A stretch of DNA of 64,000 bases from JBBQZU01 sp041749535 (GTDB taxonomy: Bacteria > Bacteroidota > Bacteroidia > Flavobacteriales_D > Cryomorphaceae): the NCBI GenBank assembly GCA_041749535.1, contig JBGTBE010000003.1, forward strand, positions 76,015 to 140,014, in the 5' to 3' direction. Both the position numbers and the translations under genes were made by a program. The notes under the pieces are model-generated. The model was not told the origin of the DNA, made no database searches, and saw only the letters and a list, made by a program, of their open reading frames with translations. Positions 25,952-34,812 of this stretch are shown piece by piece; position 1 is the stretch's first letter; each line of letters opens with the position of its first letter.

Positions 25952-27196
25952 ATGAGCGCTTTCCAGAAGCTGACCATACTAAGCAAATGGCATCGATTTA
26001 TTGGTCCCGGCTTGCTGTATGCCGGCGCATCTGTTGGTGTATCCCATCTGATTCAAAGTACCCGGGCAGGCGCAGAATACGGGTGGTGGCCACTTTGGGC
26101 CATTGTATTCATCCATTTGGCAAAGTATCCATTTTTCAAAATGGGACCGCAGTATGCAATGCGCACGGGTCACAGTCTTATACAAGGCTACTTCAAGTTG
26201 GGCTGGTGGGCAGTAGGTTTATTCCTTCTCTATACTGCCGTTACTATGTGGGCCATTATCGCTGCGGTCACTGCTGTAACAGCCGGCATAGCTGGTTTCG
26301 TGTTTGGCCTTTCGGCAGATACAGGCTCGGTGAGCGCCGTGATTCTTGCAATATGCGCTGCTATACTCCTCATAGGAAAATACAAGTGGCTTGACCGGTC
26401 CATGACCTACATCATAGTAATTCTTAGTGTGAGCACCCTCGCAGCATTTATCATAGCAATGGTACACTCAGAAGGTGTTCATCCTCAAAGTTTGGGGGAG
26501 ATACTAAATGGTGTAACACTGCTCATGCTTGTAAAACTCATGGGCTGGATGCCCGCACCACTCGATATTTCAGTATGGCACTCTATATGGACCCTGGAGA
26601 AACAGTCCGTTTCGAAAGGACAGATCACCTACCGGCAATCCATGACCGATTTCAATCTCGGATATTGGGGTACCATGGTCCTGGCCATGCTATTTTTGGG
26701 AATGGGTGTTTTTTCCCTGTACGGGTCCGGAGTACACCTTCCCGACGCGGGAGTAGGATTTTCGAAAATATTGCTCGGCATGTACACATCCCAACTTGGA
26801 GTGTGGTCCTTTGCAATTGTGGCAGCAGCTGCCCTTGCTACCATGTTCAGCACGGTGCTCACCTGCCTCGATGCCATACCCCGATCGCTTGCCGAGACCT
26901 GGAACATTGCCGCAGGAAACAGGAAGAGCCACCGCTATATGCTCTCGATGGCATTGGTAATTGGTGGTGCGCTCGCACTGCTTACCATCTGGAATCCGGG
27001 TATGATTACCATGGTAGACCTTGCAACCGTGCTTTCATTTGTGGGTACACCTGCCTATGCCTGGCTCAACTTAAGGACTGTGCAGAAGGAGCTCCGTGAG
27101 CGTGGGGAATCCCTTTCACCTCTTTATCTGTCTTGGTGCTGGATATCCATCGCTATCCTTGCTTCCATTGCAATTGTTTACTTGATCGTTGTTTAG
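25952..27196 (+). CDS. Divergent NRAMP-family membrane transporter
   Basis: The 414-residue protein has about 11 helices and an NRAMP-like start, FIGPGLLYAGASVGVSHLIQ. In metal-transporting NRAMPs the first helix carries DPGN; here the matching positions read GVSH (29-32). The sixth helix carries MPAP (200-203) where the family has MPH. Both manganese/iron-binding motifs are therefore missing. Such proteins may move another substrate or magnesium, as reported for divergent family members. The start is the ATG at 25952. It follows the DASS carrier closely. Confidence 0.75.
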   Translation: MSAFQKLTILSKWHRFIGPGLLYAGASVGVSHLIQSTRAGAEYGWWPLWAIVFIHLAKYPFFKMGPQYAMRTGHSLIQGYFKLGWWAVGLFLLYTAVTMWAIIAAVTAVTAGIAGFVFGLSADTGSVSAVILAICAAILLIGKYKWLDRSMTYIIVILSVSTLAAFIIAMVHSEGVHPQSLGEILNGVTLLMLVKLMGWMPAPLDISVWHSIWTLEKQSVSKGQITYRQSMTDFNLGYWGTMVLAMLFLGMGVFSLYGSGVHLPDAGVGFSKILLGMYTSQLGVWSFAIVAAAALATMFSTVLTCLDAIPRSLAETWNIAAGNRKSHRYMLSMALVIGGALALLTIWNPGMITMVDLATVLSFVGTPAYAWLNLRTVQKELRERGESLSPLYLSWCWISIAILASIAIVYLIVV

Positions 27197-27235
27197 GTTG
27201 CATCTGTATCAAATTCAATTTCAAAACCCTTATGA

Positions 27236-27433
27236 GATATCTACTGTTTTTGGTACAGTTCGCCAACAGCGTTTACAGATTTATACAACCTTTCGGCCGA
27301 CTCCATCCCACTGTTCATCTGGCTTTGGAATTTCGGCGATGGTGAATCTTCTTTGGAAGCATCTCCTATTCATCGATACGATGAGAAAGGAATTTATCAT
27401 GCTTGGGGCCAATTGACAGCAAGCTTTAATTGA
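27236..27433 (+). pseudogene. PKD-domain gene remnant
   Basis: A 65-codon frame without a start reads ...FTDLYNLSADSI... and IWLWNFGDGESSLEASPI, followed by HRYDEKGIYHAW. This is the core of a PKD domain (W-x-FGDG motif). It lies after a stop at 27233, has no start codon and no signal peptide, and ends in TGA at 27431. It is best read as the last piece of a decayed secreted multidomain protein. The rest of 27197-27600 holds no gene. Confidence 0.7.
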
Positions 27434-27600
27434 AAACCACTGCGAAAGTTATCCAATGTGGTTTGCAATTCAAGCATTCCAGTAAAAACAATATTGGTCA
27501 TTAAGTGTTTAGCTATTAAATAAAGCAAGATTCCACAAAGCACAGTTAATCAGTTAGATATAAATGGGACTTGTAAAGTTAAACGAAACGAATCGTTGCA

Positions 27601-29232
27601 ATGGGACCTTCTAAAAGTATCTTAATCACTCTTTTTATCCTTCTGACATTTGTTTCATCAGCCCAAACCATTCAAGACGATTTTGAAGGAAATGGCAATA
27701 TCGCCAACTGGACCGCGACAGATTTGGTGATCAATACCAACCGTTCAAACCCTTTTCCGGAAGGCATAAATACATCCAACACGGTGATGGAGTATTTCGA
27801 TTACGGTGGATCCTGGGGCAATGCATTTTTTGAAGTGAACAACAACTTTCACATCGAAGCACACCCTGAATTTTCCTTCAAAATTTATGTGCCATCGAGC
27901 AGCATCACCGGCGATCAACCCAACCAGGTCACACTCAAACTCCAGAATTCAAGGGTGATCGATTCCTGGAAAAGCCAGACCCTGATCACCAAACCAATCG
28001 TGCTCGACCAATGGCAGGAAGTGAGCTTTAATTTTCTTTCTGATCCTTACGTGAATTTGGATCCCAATACACCTCCGCCGGCAGAGCGAAGAGATTTTGA
28101 CAGGGTTTTGATTCAAGTGAATGGGGAAGACAATACCGATCTGGTTATTGCATACGTTGACGATTTTTTCCATTTTTCCAATACGCCCTTGCCCGAGCCG
28201 GAAGCATACGATGTGCTGCTCTGGTCGGACGAATTCGACAATGATGGCGACATCGACACTTCAAGGTGGTTTCACCAGACGATTTTTCCAATGGGCAACA
28301 GCTGGTTTAGTGGGGAAGTGCAACACTACACAGATCGGGTGGATAACAGCTATGTGGAAGATGGAAAACTGCACATTGTAGCAAAACAAGAGACCTATAC
28401 CGATCAGGGTGTTACCAAACAGTACACTTCCGCCCGGCTCAATTCCAAATTTGCCTTTACCTATGGGCGTGTGGAGTTCCTCGCCAAAATTCCCAGTGGG
28501 GCAGGCACCTGGCCCGCCATATGGATGCTCGGACAAAACATCAGCGAAAACGGAGCATGGTGGGAGACACAAGGCTTTGGCGAAGTACCTTGGCCCGCGT
28601 GTGGTGAGATGGACATTATGGAGCACTGGGGCAACAACCCAAACCAAGTGGTCAGCGCTATTCACACACCTACTACCTGGCCACCGCAGGGATTTGTCAT
28701 CAACAGCGGGGGCAGGGTGATCCCCACATCAATGGAGGAATTTCACACCTATGCTTTGGAGTGGGATGAAGACAAACTTGTTTTCAGTGCGGACGGTATC
28801 GTGCACTACATCTACCAACCGGCTGTAAAAACTGCCCAAAATTGGCCCTTCGATTCGCCCCAATATTTAATCATGAATGTGGCGGTGCTGCCCAATATTG
28901 ACCCCGGTTTTACCCAAAGCGCATTGGAGGTGGAGTACATCCGCGTGTATCAGAAGAGCAGCCTCGAACTTGGTGAGAATGAAGTGCGCTCTGAAATCAG
29001 AGCATACCCGATTCCTGTAAATGATGAGATTGCACTCAAGCTCGGGGATGCGCTCAACGGACCAGTGAATTTCAGCATCTTCAGTATGCTTGGGTCCTTG
29101 GTGGATACCCGGGAAGTGCAGGTGAAAAATGGCATCGCCCGACTCGATGGTTTGGACGCTTTGCCACGTGGAATGTACCTTATCACTTTCGTGAAAAATG
29201 GACGGAACGAGGTGGTGAAGTTTGTGAAATAG
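27601..29232 (+). CDS. Secreted GH16 beta-glucanase with T9SS sorting domain
   Basis: The 543-residue protein has a signal peptide (ends near VSSAQ) and a CBM-like jelly-roll (about 22-195). A GH16 catalytic domain follows (about 203-450), with the catalytic motif E336-M-D338-I-M-E341. Nearby stretches are TYGRVEFLAKIPSGAGTWPA and YALEWDEDKLVFSADG. A type A T9SS domain ends the protein (about 460-543). GH16 enzymes of this layout are mostly laminarinases cleaving beta-1,3-glucan. No SusC/D genes are nearby, so this is not a classical polysaccharide-utilisation locus. The start is the ATG at 27601. Confidence 0.93.
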   Translation: MGPSKSILITLFILLTFVSSAQTIQDDFEGNGNIANWTATDLVINTNRSNPFPEGINTSNTVMEYFDYGGSWGNAFFEVNNNFHIEAHPEFSFKIYVPSSSITGDQPNQVTLKLQNSRVIDSWKSQTLITKPIVLDQWQEVSFNFLSDPYVNLDPNTPPPAERRDFDRVLIQVNGEDNTDLVIAYVDDFFHFSNTPLPEPEAYDVLLWSDEFDNDGDIDTSRWFHQTIFPMGNSWFSGEVQHYTDRVDNSYVEDGKLHIVAKQETYTDQGVTKQYTSARLNSKFAFTYGRVEFLAKIPSGAGTWPAIWMLGQNISENGAWWETQGFGEVPWPACGEMDIMEHWGNNPNQVVSAIHTPTTWPPQGFVINSGGRVIPTSMEEFHTYALEWDEDKLVFSADGIVHYIYQPAVKTAQNWPFDSPQYLIMNVAVLPNIDPGFTQSALEVEYIRVYQKSSLELGENEVRSEIRAYPIPVNDEIALKLGDALNGPVNFSIFSMLGSLVDTREVQVKNGIARLDGLDALPRGMYLITFVKNGRNEVVKFVK

Positions 29233-29587
29233 CATCTGAAATACCCAGATATTCCGCTCTGTACGCCTGGCTGCCATGCATTACATCGTTCAGGCCAAAA
29301 CGTATGGAAGCCCCTTCGAAATTTGTCCCATCCCCGGCTTAACCAGGGCTATTCGCTTTTCAGCAAATAAAAAAGGCCACAACTGATGGGGCTGTAGGGC
29401 GTCGCTTGCTTAGTAAAGGATGCAACCAAAAGCCTGGTGGATTTGAATTGATGCATCAGCCGGGCATCGGGACGGATGCCATCGGCTCTGTACCCATTTC
29501 AAAGTGCGGAGCTACATCCGTAGCCTATCTGAACGAATGAAAACAGTACGCATTCAGAAAATTAAAAATTGATGTACTCTGCAGCTG
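29233..29587. other. Intergenic stretch, nothing recognised
   Basis: The 355 bases between the GH16 gene and the convergent FISUMP gene hold no convincing frame, RNA or repeat. A short open run near 29452-29540 has no recognisable product. Confidence 0.6.
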
Positions 29588-30448
29588 TCACTCATCTTTG
29601 ATGCACCGCACAGCACTGCCATTGCCACGGCTTACACTTAAGGCATTTACACTGTTTTCGGAAAGCACCAGCCTCATGGCGCCATTTACACCCGCAACGG
29701 TACTGCTCCAGTAGCGGCCTTCAATGCCTTCATCGATGATTTCTCCATCCAACATTCTTCGGTATCCTGTCAGCGTCAGCTTCAGGGGTGAGAGATAGGC
29801 GCCATTGGCATCAAGGCCTTCCGTCCAACTGCTGAATTCTTCCAGCCACTCCAATTCCGTGGGCAGGCGGTAACCAAGGGGACAGGGATTGTTGACAGCA
29901 CCTGCACCTTGCCATAAGTCGGTATTGTTTTGGCTGAGCCAATTTGAATTGCCTACAATGAAGAGATCGTCTCCTGGCAGTACTGTCGCTGACTGCTCAC
30001 TTGAAGTGCCTGAGCTGCGGCATTGGTGTCCGTCACTGAACCTACCCCACTGGTATAGGTCGCCGTAGGCCAGCTCGTCATCAGGTGATGTAGCCACCTG
30101 CGATGCTCCAAGGTTGCGGTCCATCCATATGCGCCCGGTTTGAGGATTCAGCACTTCTACCACTTTGGTGCCTACGGGTATGCAGTGCACCGTTTCGGAG
30201 GGGTATGGATGCAGTGCTTCACCGCTGAAGCCAACCTCTTCTATGTCCTCTAGGGCATATTCCAGGGTGCTGCCGTCATTCAACCTGAGGTGGTACAAGG
30301 GCGTACCCTCATTGGTGAATGAAATGCTGTCAATATCATTCACCCCGTGGGTGACTACGCTGCCATTGAGTAATTCTATATGTTGGTTGTATTGCGCAAA
30401 GCCTGTCATGCTGGTCCACATTGCAACATAGAGGAAGAAGTATTTCAT
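29588..30448 (-). CDS. Secreted FISUMP-domain protein
   Basis: The 286-residue protein has a signal peptide ending near GFAQ. A short N-terminal module follows (QHIELLNGSVVTHGVNDIDSISF). One FISUMP domain (Fibrobacter succinogenes major paralogous domain, about 75-286) has GRIWMDRNLGASQVA, YGDLYQWGRFSDGHQC, NNPCPLGYRLPTELEW, GRYWSSTVAG and VRCIKDE. The domain resembles C-type-lectin-like sulfatase-modifying folds; its role is unknown. There is no T9SS tail. It follows a small T9SS protein by 10 bases, the same order as the larger pair at 51608-54905. Confidence 0.85.
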   Translation of the reverse strand: MKYFFLYVAMWTSMTGFAQYNQHIELLNGSVVTHGVNDIDSISFTNEGTPLYHLRLNDGSTLEYALEDIEEVGFSGEALHPYPSETVHCIPVGTKVVEVLNPQTGRIWMDRNLGASQVATSPDDELAYGDLYQWGRFSDGHQCRSSGTSSEQSATVLPGDDLFIVGNSNWLSQNNTDLWQGAGAVNNPCPLGYRLPTELEWLEEFSSWTEGLDANGAYLSPLKLTLTGYRRMLDGEIIDEGIEGRYWSSTVAGVNGAMRLVLSENSVNALSVSRGNGSAVRCIKDE

Positions 30449-30458
30449 AGCAACTGGT

Positions 30459-31007
30459 TTATTGAACGATTATTTTTTCCGTGACTGCTATGTCCTTGCT
30501 CTGCACCCGGCACAAATACCATCCGGGGGCTACCTTGGCTGTGTCCCAATTGATTTTTGTATACCCGGTGTGTGCTCCCTGGTAGAGCACCTCTATTGCC
30601 TTTCCGGAAATGTCCAGAACTTCTATGCGCACATCGCCACTTTGCGCACCGCTGTATGCTATGCTCACAGCGTCGTGGCCCGGATTGGGGTAAATATTTA
30701 GCGCACTGCCGGTACCGGCATCAGAATCAGCTGTGTGCAGCGATGAAAGCTCGAAGGAGTAATTCGCTATTTCGGCAATGTCCCACCAATCTATGCTGCC
30801 ATCATTTTGATAGATGGCCATATTGTCTGCTACAAATTTAATGCTTTGTATATCGGCCGTATTGAACTGGTGTTGCTGACCGTCGAGCAGGGTTACCTTA
30901 AGGGATTGGCCGAAAGACTCGCCGGTCGCCAAGCCTGTGATCGCGGCGGCCAGCGCAATGGAGCCCAGGCGGCGGAGTGTGGTTGATCGTAGTTGTGTGC
31001 ATTTCAT
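30459..31007 (-). CDS. Small T9SS-sorted protein, FISUMP partner
   Basis: The 182-residue protein has a signal peptide ending near SFGQ. A short module follows (KVTLLDGQQHQFNTADIQSIKF), akin to the N-terminus of the following FISUMP protein. A type A T9SS sorting domain (LNIYPNPGHDAVSIAYSG to TEKIIVQ) ends it. A frame upstream to 31178 is open but has no signal; the ATG at 31007 precedes the signal peptide. A close paralogue lies at 54378-54905, again just before a FISUMP gene. The function is unknown. Confidence 0.75.
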   Translation of the reverse strand: MKCTQLRSTTLRRLGSIALAAAITGLATGESFGQSLKVTLLDGQQHQFNTADIQSIKFVADNMAIYQNDGSIDWWDIAEIANYSFELSSLHTADSDAGTGSALNIYPNPGHDAVSIAYSGAQSGDVRIEVLDISGKAIEVLYQGAHTGYTKINWDTAKVAPGWYLCRVQSKDIAVTEKIIVQ

Positions 31008-31656
31008 GCCATACGTGTCTTTAGAGCTTAAGTAGCCAACGCTTGCCAATGGAATCGGCTGCACCCCGCTATCAAAAAGCTTGGCGCAACGCTGCCCAAT
31101 GGCTTTTGATGTATTCGCAACCACGAATATATATAAATTCGGACTAAATGACCGCGCGGTATGACCCAACCAATCCATTGGTTTTCAAAATCCCATGGTT
31201 GTTTGTACACGGCATAACGGGTCTGGTAAAAATGGATGAGAGGGGTTGGGGATGGAGCTGCTGGTTTTGGTGATATGTCGCTCAATAACAACCAGTGACC
31301 GAGACAAAAAGACACGTTTATTTATGGGCTGGACGATCTAAAAATGATGATCAATTTTTAAAACAAATTGAAATTATTAAAAAATGGAAACATAATACGG
31401 AGATTTAAGGGTGGCCCGTTTTTATGGAATTCACTCCTTGCAGATCCTTCCAAGAGCTTCGGTCCTTTTGGCAAAAAGCATCCTACATGTAATTGTCATA
31501 GCGGCGGTTTACTTTTTTTCATGACTTTCATAATGGTACAGGCTACTTTGGGTAAGCCGTTTTGGGGATGGTAACCCAAGTCGTGAGAAGATGTCAACAA
31601 ATTGGCTTCTGTTTCCTTTTAGAGAAGTTTAATTAGTACTGAACAATTCACTTAAA
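31008..31656. other. Intergenic stretch with no supported gene
   Basis: The 649 bases before the YdeI-like gene are AT-rich. They hold possible promoters in both directions: a near-match TATATTCG for the minus gene near 31125, and weak matches near 31545 for the plus gene. Short open frames here have no signal peptide, homology or start context. Confidence 0.55.
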
Positions 31657-32235
31657 ATGATTCAAACCGAACATTTCGAAAAAGTAGAAGTAACATCCGG
31701 TCAGGAATTAAGGGCCTGGCTGGATAAGAATCACACCAAAAGAGAAACCATTTGGCTGGTGACTTTCAAAAAGAATGTACCGGACAAATACGTCTCAACC
31801 TCGGAAGTACTTGATGCATTGCTCTGCTATGGCTGGATAGACGGTATCAGAAGAAAGCTGGATGATGACCGTACCATGCAGTTGATTGCGCCCCGAAAAG
31901 TGGAGCATTGGGCGAAAACGTACAAAGACCGCGCGGCCCGACTCATCGAAGAAGGAAAGATGCAGGAAGCCGGGTTCCGTTCCATTGAATTGTCAAAGCA
32001 ACTCGGCCTGTGGGATTTTATGGACGATGTGGACAAGCTGATCGTGCCTGATGACCTTCGGGAAGGCCTCGGAAAACGGGAAGGCGCTACGGAATTTTTT
32101 TATGCCATCAATGATTCCAGCAAGCGCTTTGTGCTCCGTTGGATCAAACTGGCCAAAACAGAAAAGACCCGCGCTGCCAGGATTCAGCAAATAGCGGAGC
32201 TTTCAGCAAATGGGGAGAAGTTGAAGGGGAGTTGA
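31657..32235 (+). CDS. YdeI/OmpD-associated family protein
   Basis: The 192-residue protein has the family pattern LRAWLDKNHTKRETIWLV, DALLCYGWIDGIRRKLDDD and RKVEHWAKTYKDRAARLIEEGKM. A second C-terminal part carries FYAINDSSKRFVLRWI and KTRAARIQQ. Members are cytosolic proteins linked to bacteriocin or stress tolerance, with no defined reaction. It is monocistronic and sits just before the sigma-factor block. Confidence 0.85.
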   Translation: MIQTEHFEKVEVTSGQELRAWLDKNHTKRETIWLVTFKKNVPDKYVSTSEVLDALLCYGWIDGIRRKLDDDRTMQLIAPRKVEHWAKTYKDRAARLIEEGKMQEAGFRSIELSKQLGLWDFMDDVDKLIVPDDLREGLGKREGATEFFYAINDSSKRFVLRWIKLAKTEKTRAARIQQIAELSANGEKLKGS

Positions 32236-32584
32236 GTGGATATGAATTTGCGAAAAAGTGTAGGCCGTGGAGAGTGTCCAAATAAAGTAGACTGAACCTT
32301 CCGGAAAAGATCTGTTTGACCTATTCGAATATTTTGGCATTGATTCTAAAATGTAGCCAATGTATAGGTGGTGTGCGTTTATTTGGAATCACAAGAATAT
32401 CGTAAAAAGAAATAGGAATCTTGAACGACTTAAATAGATATTCGCCACTGTTCGTGGACCGAATTATTGGGTTAGCTTTGGAGAACTGAGCGGCTGCTTA
32501 TGGCGGTTGTCAACGATATGCTCTTTTTTTATCAGTAACATTGAGACGAATTTCCTTGAGACAATTCAACAACCCTTTTCAACA
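32236..32584. other. Intergenic stretch before the sigma gene
   Basis: The 349 bases hold no gene I can support. A TAGCTTTG box (32473-32480, TAnnTTTG type) is a plausible primary promoter for the sigma gene, giving a leader of about 100 nt. The AAAGTnnTnAC-N16-TGTCTAA site seen in the rest of the block is not present here. Confidence 0.5.
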
Positions 32585-33460
32585 ATGAATCCATTTACAA
32601 GCGCATACCCTTCAAGCCAAACCGACAATGAACTCATCCAGGAAATTTTGGAAGGGAAGAAATCTGCTTTGAACCAACTCATTGAACGGCACCAGCCTTT
32701 TATTTACAACATTGCCTGGAAAATGACAGCGAGCAAAGCTGACGCCGAAGACCTGACCCAGGAAGCGCTGATCAAGATTATTTCCAACTTAAGTGCTTTT
32801 AAACAGGAAAGTGCCTTTCAAACCTGGGCCTACCGCATTGTGCGCAACCATTTTCTGAACGATCAGAAAAAACCAGACAGCATATTCGCCAGCAGCTTTG
32901 AAGACCTGGGACATAGGCTCGATGCCGCACCCAACGTGGAGCTTTCACTCGAAGAGCAGAAAATTAAGCAAGAAGAAATCCGAGAAGTGCGACTGCAATG
33001 CCTTTCGGGCATGCTGCTTTGTCTCACCAAAGAACAGCGGCTCATTTACATCATCGGCGATATATTTGGCGCCGACCACAATGTGGGCTCGGAAATCATG
33101 GAAATCAGCAAGGACAATTACCGCATGAAGCTGAGCAAAGCCCGCAAAGACCTGTATAATTTTATGCAAAACAAATGCGGACTGGTCAACAAAGCCAACC
33201 CTTGCAGGTGCCACAAGAAAGTGACTTTCGCCACAGAAAATGGGATGGTCGATGCCAAAAACCTGTTGTTCAACCGCAAGGAATACTCCACATTCAAAGC
33301 GCAGTTGGAACCGGATGCGAATTATTTGGTGGACGATTCGGAGATGAAATATGTAGAACTGCATCAAGACCACAGCTTTAAAACGACCTTCGAAAAGAAA
33401 AACTTCCTCGTAAAGCTGCTCGACGATGCCAACTGGAAGTCGATGTTGAATTTGAATTGA
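32585..33460 (+). CDS. ECF-type RNA polymerase sigma factor with C-terminal extension
   Basis: The 291-residue protein has sigma region 2 (about 17-92; DAEDLTQEALIKIISNLSAF, FQTWAYRIVRNHF) and sigma region 4 (about 135-195; LTKEQRLIYIIGDIFG, ISKDNYRMKLSKARKDL). A tail of about 95 residues follows, opening with C198, C207, C209 and H210, which could bind zinc or act as a redox switch. Typical ECF factors are about 170-200 residues, so the extension is notable. No anti-sigma gene is adjacent. In some ECF groups such tails replace the anti-sigma. The ATG at 32585 is chosen over an upstream frame. It is the likely driver of the three matched promoters downstream. Confidence 0.85.
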   Translation: MNPFTSAYPSSQTDNELIQEILEGKKSALNQLIERHQPFIYNIAWKMTASKADAEDLTQEALIKIISNLSAFKQESAFQTWAYRIVRNHFLNDQKKPDSIFASSFEDLGHRLDAAPNVELSLEEQKIKQEEIREVRLQCLSGMLLCLTKEQRLIYIIGDIFGADHNVGSEIMEISKDNYRMKLSKARKDLYNFMQNKCGLVNKANPCRCHKKVTFATENGMVDAKNLLFNRKEYSTFKAQLEPDANYLVDDSEMKYVELHQDHSFKTTFEKKNFLVKLLDDANWKSMLNLN

Positions 33461-33470
33461 AAAAAGCTTT

Positions 33471-33504
33471 AAAGTCTTTACGTATGCTCTTTTTTCTTGT
33501 CTAA
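33471..33504 (+). promoter_or_regulatory. Candidate ECF promoter site A
   Basis: AAAGTCTTTAC (33471-33481) is followed after 16 bases by TGTCTAA (33498-33504). The same two blocks with the same spacing recur at 35216 and 37042. Site A lies 11 bases after the sigma stop and about 213 bases before the Crp/Fnr start, so its transcript would carry a long leader. Confidence 0.6.
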
Positions 33505-33560
33505 TTAGTGTCTGTCCATAAAGTCCGCTATCTGCCTTGCACTTGTTCTAAAAACAGTCA

Positions 33561-33574
33561 TTGACTTCAGTCAA
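33561..33574. promoter_or_regulatory. FNR-type palindrome TTGAC-N4-GTCAA
   Basis: TTGACTTCAGTCAA is a perfect dyad with the TTGAy-N4-rTCAA geometry of Crp/Fnr sites. It lies upstream of the Crp/Fnr gene at 33717, whose recognition helix carries E-x-x-S-R. Autoregulation is inferred. Confidence 0.55.
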
Positions 33575-33623
33575 CTCCTTGATATTTAGAACAGCGTGCG
33601 CGTTGCTATCGAACTTTATAATC

Positions 33624-33637
33624 CAGTCACTTGACTG
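33624..33637. promoter_or_regulatory. Second dyad CAGTCA-CT-TGACTG
   Basis: A perfect 14-bp inverted repeat lies 63 bases from the first dyad, with half-sites in the reverse order. It may be a secondary binding site or a small hairpin in the leader. Confidence 0.35.
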
Positions 33638-33663
33638 AATGGGAAGACTCTAATTAAACAAAC

Positions 33664-33720
33664 ATGAACCCCTTCGTTATGGTTTATATGTTGATCATAA
33701 CAGCAATAAATTGGAAATGA
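33664..33720 (+). CDS. Possible 18-residue leader peptide
   Basis: A short frame (MNPFVMVYMLIITAINWK) ends in a TGA that overlaps the ATG of the Crp/Fnr gene (ATGA at 33717-33720). The arrangement is that of translational coupling. It is hydrophobic and could also be chance, since it is too short to judge by composition. Confidence 0.3.
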   Translation: MNPFVMVYMLIITAINWK

Positions 33721-34283
33721 GAGCATACATTGAACACATCGCCGGAAAGCTACCGGATGAAGATTGGCAAATCTACGCGCAGCAACTAAAAGTTACCGAA
33801 GCGAAAAAGGGGGAAATCATCCTTGGCTTTAATAAGCCCTGCACAACCATTTGGCACATGACAAAAGGAGCCGTGCGAAAACTTGAGATGGATCATGGCA
33901 TAGAAAAGACGACGCACTTTTATGTGGCTCCAAAAGTTTTTACCGTCTTGCACAGTGCCCTCACAGGAGGGCTGAGCGATCTTGCCATCATTTGCGAAGA
34001 AGATTGCGAGTTTCTGACTTTGGACATCAGTCAACTCAACGGTTTGTATCAACAATCCGGGTACATCGAGCGCGTCGGCAGAAGAATGGCAGAAGAGGAG
34101 TTTATCCAGGAGTTTAGCATGCGCAGGATGTTTCTCAAGCTGGATGCACTGCAGCGTTATGAATTCATGGAAAAAGAGCATCCTGAAATTCTCCGACGAT
34201 TTCAATTAAAGGATATCGCCACTTTTCTGGGGGTCACACCCGAAACACTGAGCAGATTAAGAAAGCTCCGTTTGTCGGTTTAG
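33717..34283 (+). CDS. Crp/Fnr family transcriptional regulator
   Basis: The 188-residue protein has a cyclic-nucleotide-binding-type beta-roll (about 20-110; KKGEIILGFNKPCTTIWHMTKGAVRKLE) and a dimer helix. A C-terminal helix-turn-helix, LKDIATFLGVTPETLSRLRK, has the E-x-x-S-R recognition motif used by Fnr for TTGAT half-sites. There is no Cys cluster, so it is not an oxygen-sensing Fnr. The matching dyad upstream suggests autoregulation. I chose the ATG at 33717 over a TTG at 33711. Confidence 0.85.
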   Translation: MRAYIEHIAGKLPDEDWQIYAQQLKVTEAKKGEIILGFNKPCTTIWHMTKGAVRKLEMDHGIEKTTHFYVAPKVFTVLHSALTGGLSDLAIICEEDCEFLTLDISQLNGLYQQSGYIERVGRRMAEEEFIQEFSMRRMFLKLDALQRYEFMEKEHPEILRRFQLKDIATFLGVTPETLSRLRKLRLSV

Positions 34284-34360
34284 GGAGCTTCGAACTTATC
34301 ATTTATCAAGTGGATTCTATGGCTTGATGCATAATTTGCGCCGAATTAAATGCATCATCC

Positions 34361-34810
34361 ATGGAAACAAATTATTTCAAAAATCCACTTCATCCGTCTT
34401 TGCCACGGCACATCAGAACAGGTGTTTGGGCCAGCTTCGTCTCCGCTTTTATGCTGATCGGTATCGGCATTTTTTGGCTGGCGCACCCTGCAGCTGCTGA
34501 AGGTTCATTCTCCATCATTCCCGACTCTGACGCAGCCATCCGTTTTGCTAAAATCACAGCCATCTTCAAAGCTGTCGGAGATTTTCTTCCACCGATTTTC
34601 GTTTTGCTGGCTCTCTACTTTCATCAATTTAGGTTGGCGGGTTTATTCCATTTGGTCACTCTTTTCCTGGTCATTGCAGTAGACATGTTTCTTTGGGGCA
34701 GCTTCGTTCCCAACGCAGGTCCAACGGATATTTTACAACATATCCCCTTTGCCATACCTATCATCATCGCGGCTTATTGTTTCTTAAAACCAACCACTCA
34801 AAATTCATAA
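34361..34810 (+). CDS. Small four-helix membrane protein, unknown
   Basis: The 149-residue product has four predicted helices. The polar loop between helices 1 and 2 holds EGSFSIIPDSDAAIRFAK, and an FKAVGDFLPP stretch leads helix 2. I do not recognise the family with certainty. It ends 2 bases before the DUF4345 gene at 34813, so the two are an operon. Confidence 0.6.
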   Translation: METNYFKNPLHPSLPRHIRTGVWASFVSAFMLIGIGIFWLAHPAAAEGSFSIIPDSDAAIRFAKITAIFKAVGDFLPPIFVLLALYFHQFRLAGLFHLVTLFLVIAVDMFLWGSFVPNAGPTDILQHIPFAIPIIIAAYCFLKPTTQNS

Positions 34811-34812
34811 AT

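Noticed and set aside
29452..29540. Transposase or IS remnant after the GH16 gene
   Set aside because: No inverted repeats, target duplication or transposase motif could be found.
31368..31574. 68-codon plus-strand frame in the intergenic stretch
   Set aside because: It has no homology, signal peptide or promoter, and its residue pattern is not protein-like.
32255..32281. Fourth ECF promoter site before the sigma gene
   Set aside because: AAAGT and TGTCCAA occur, but only 9 bases separate the blocks and the second block has a mismatch.
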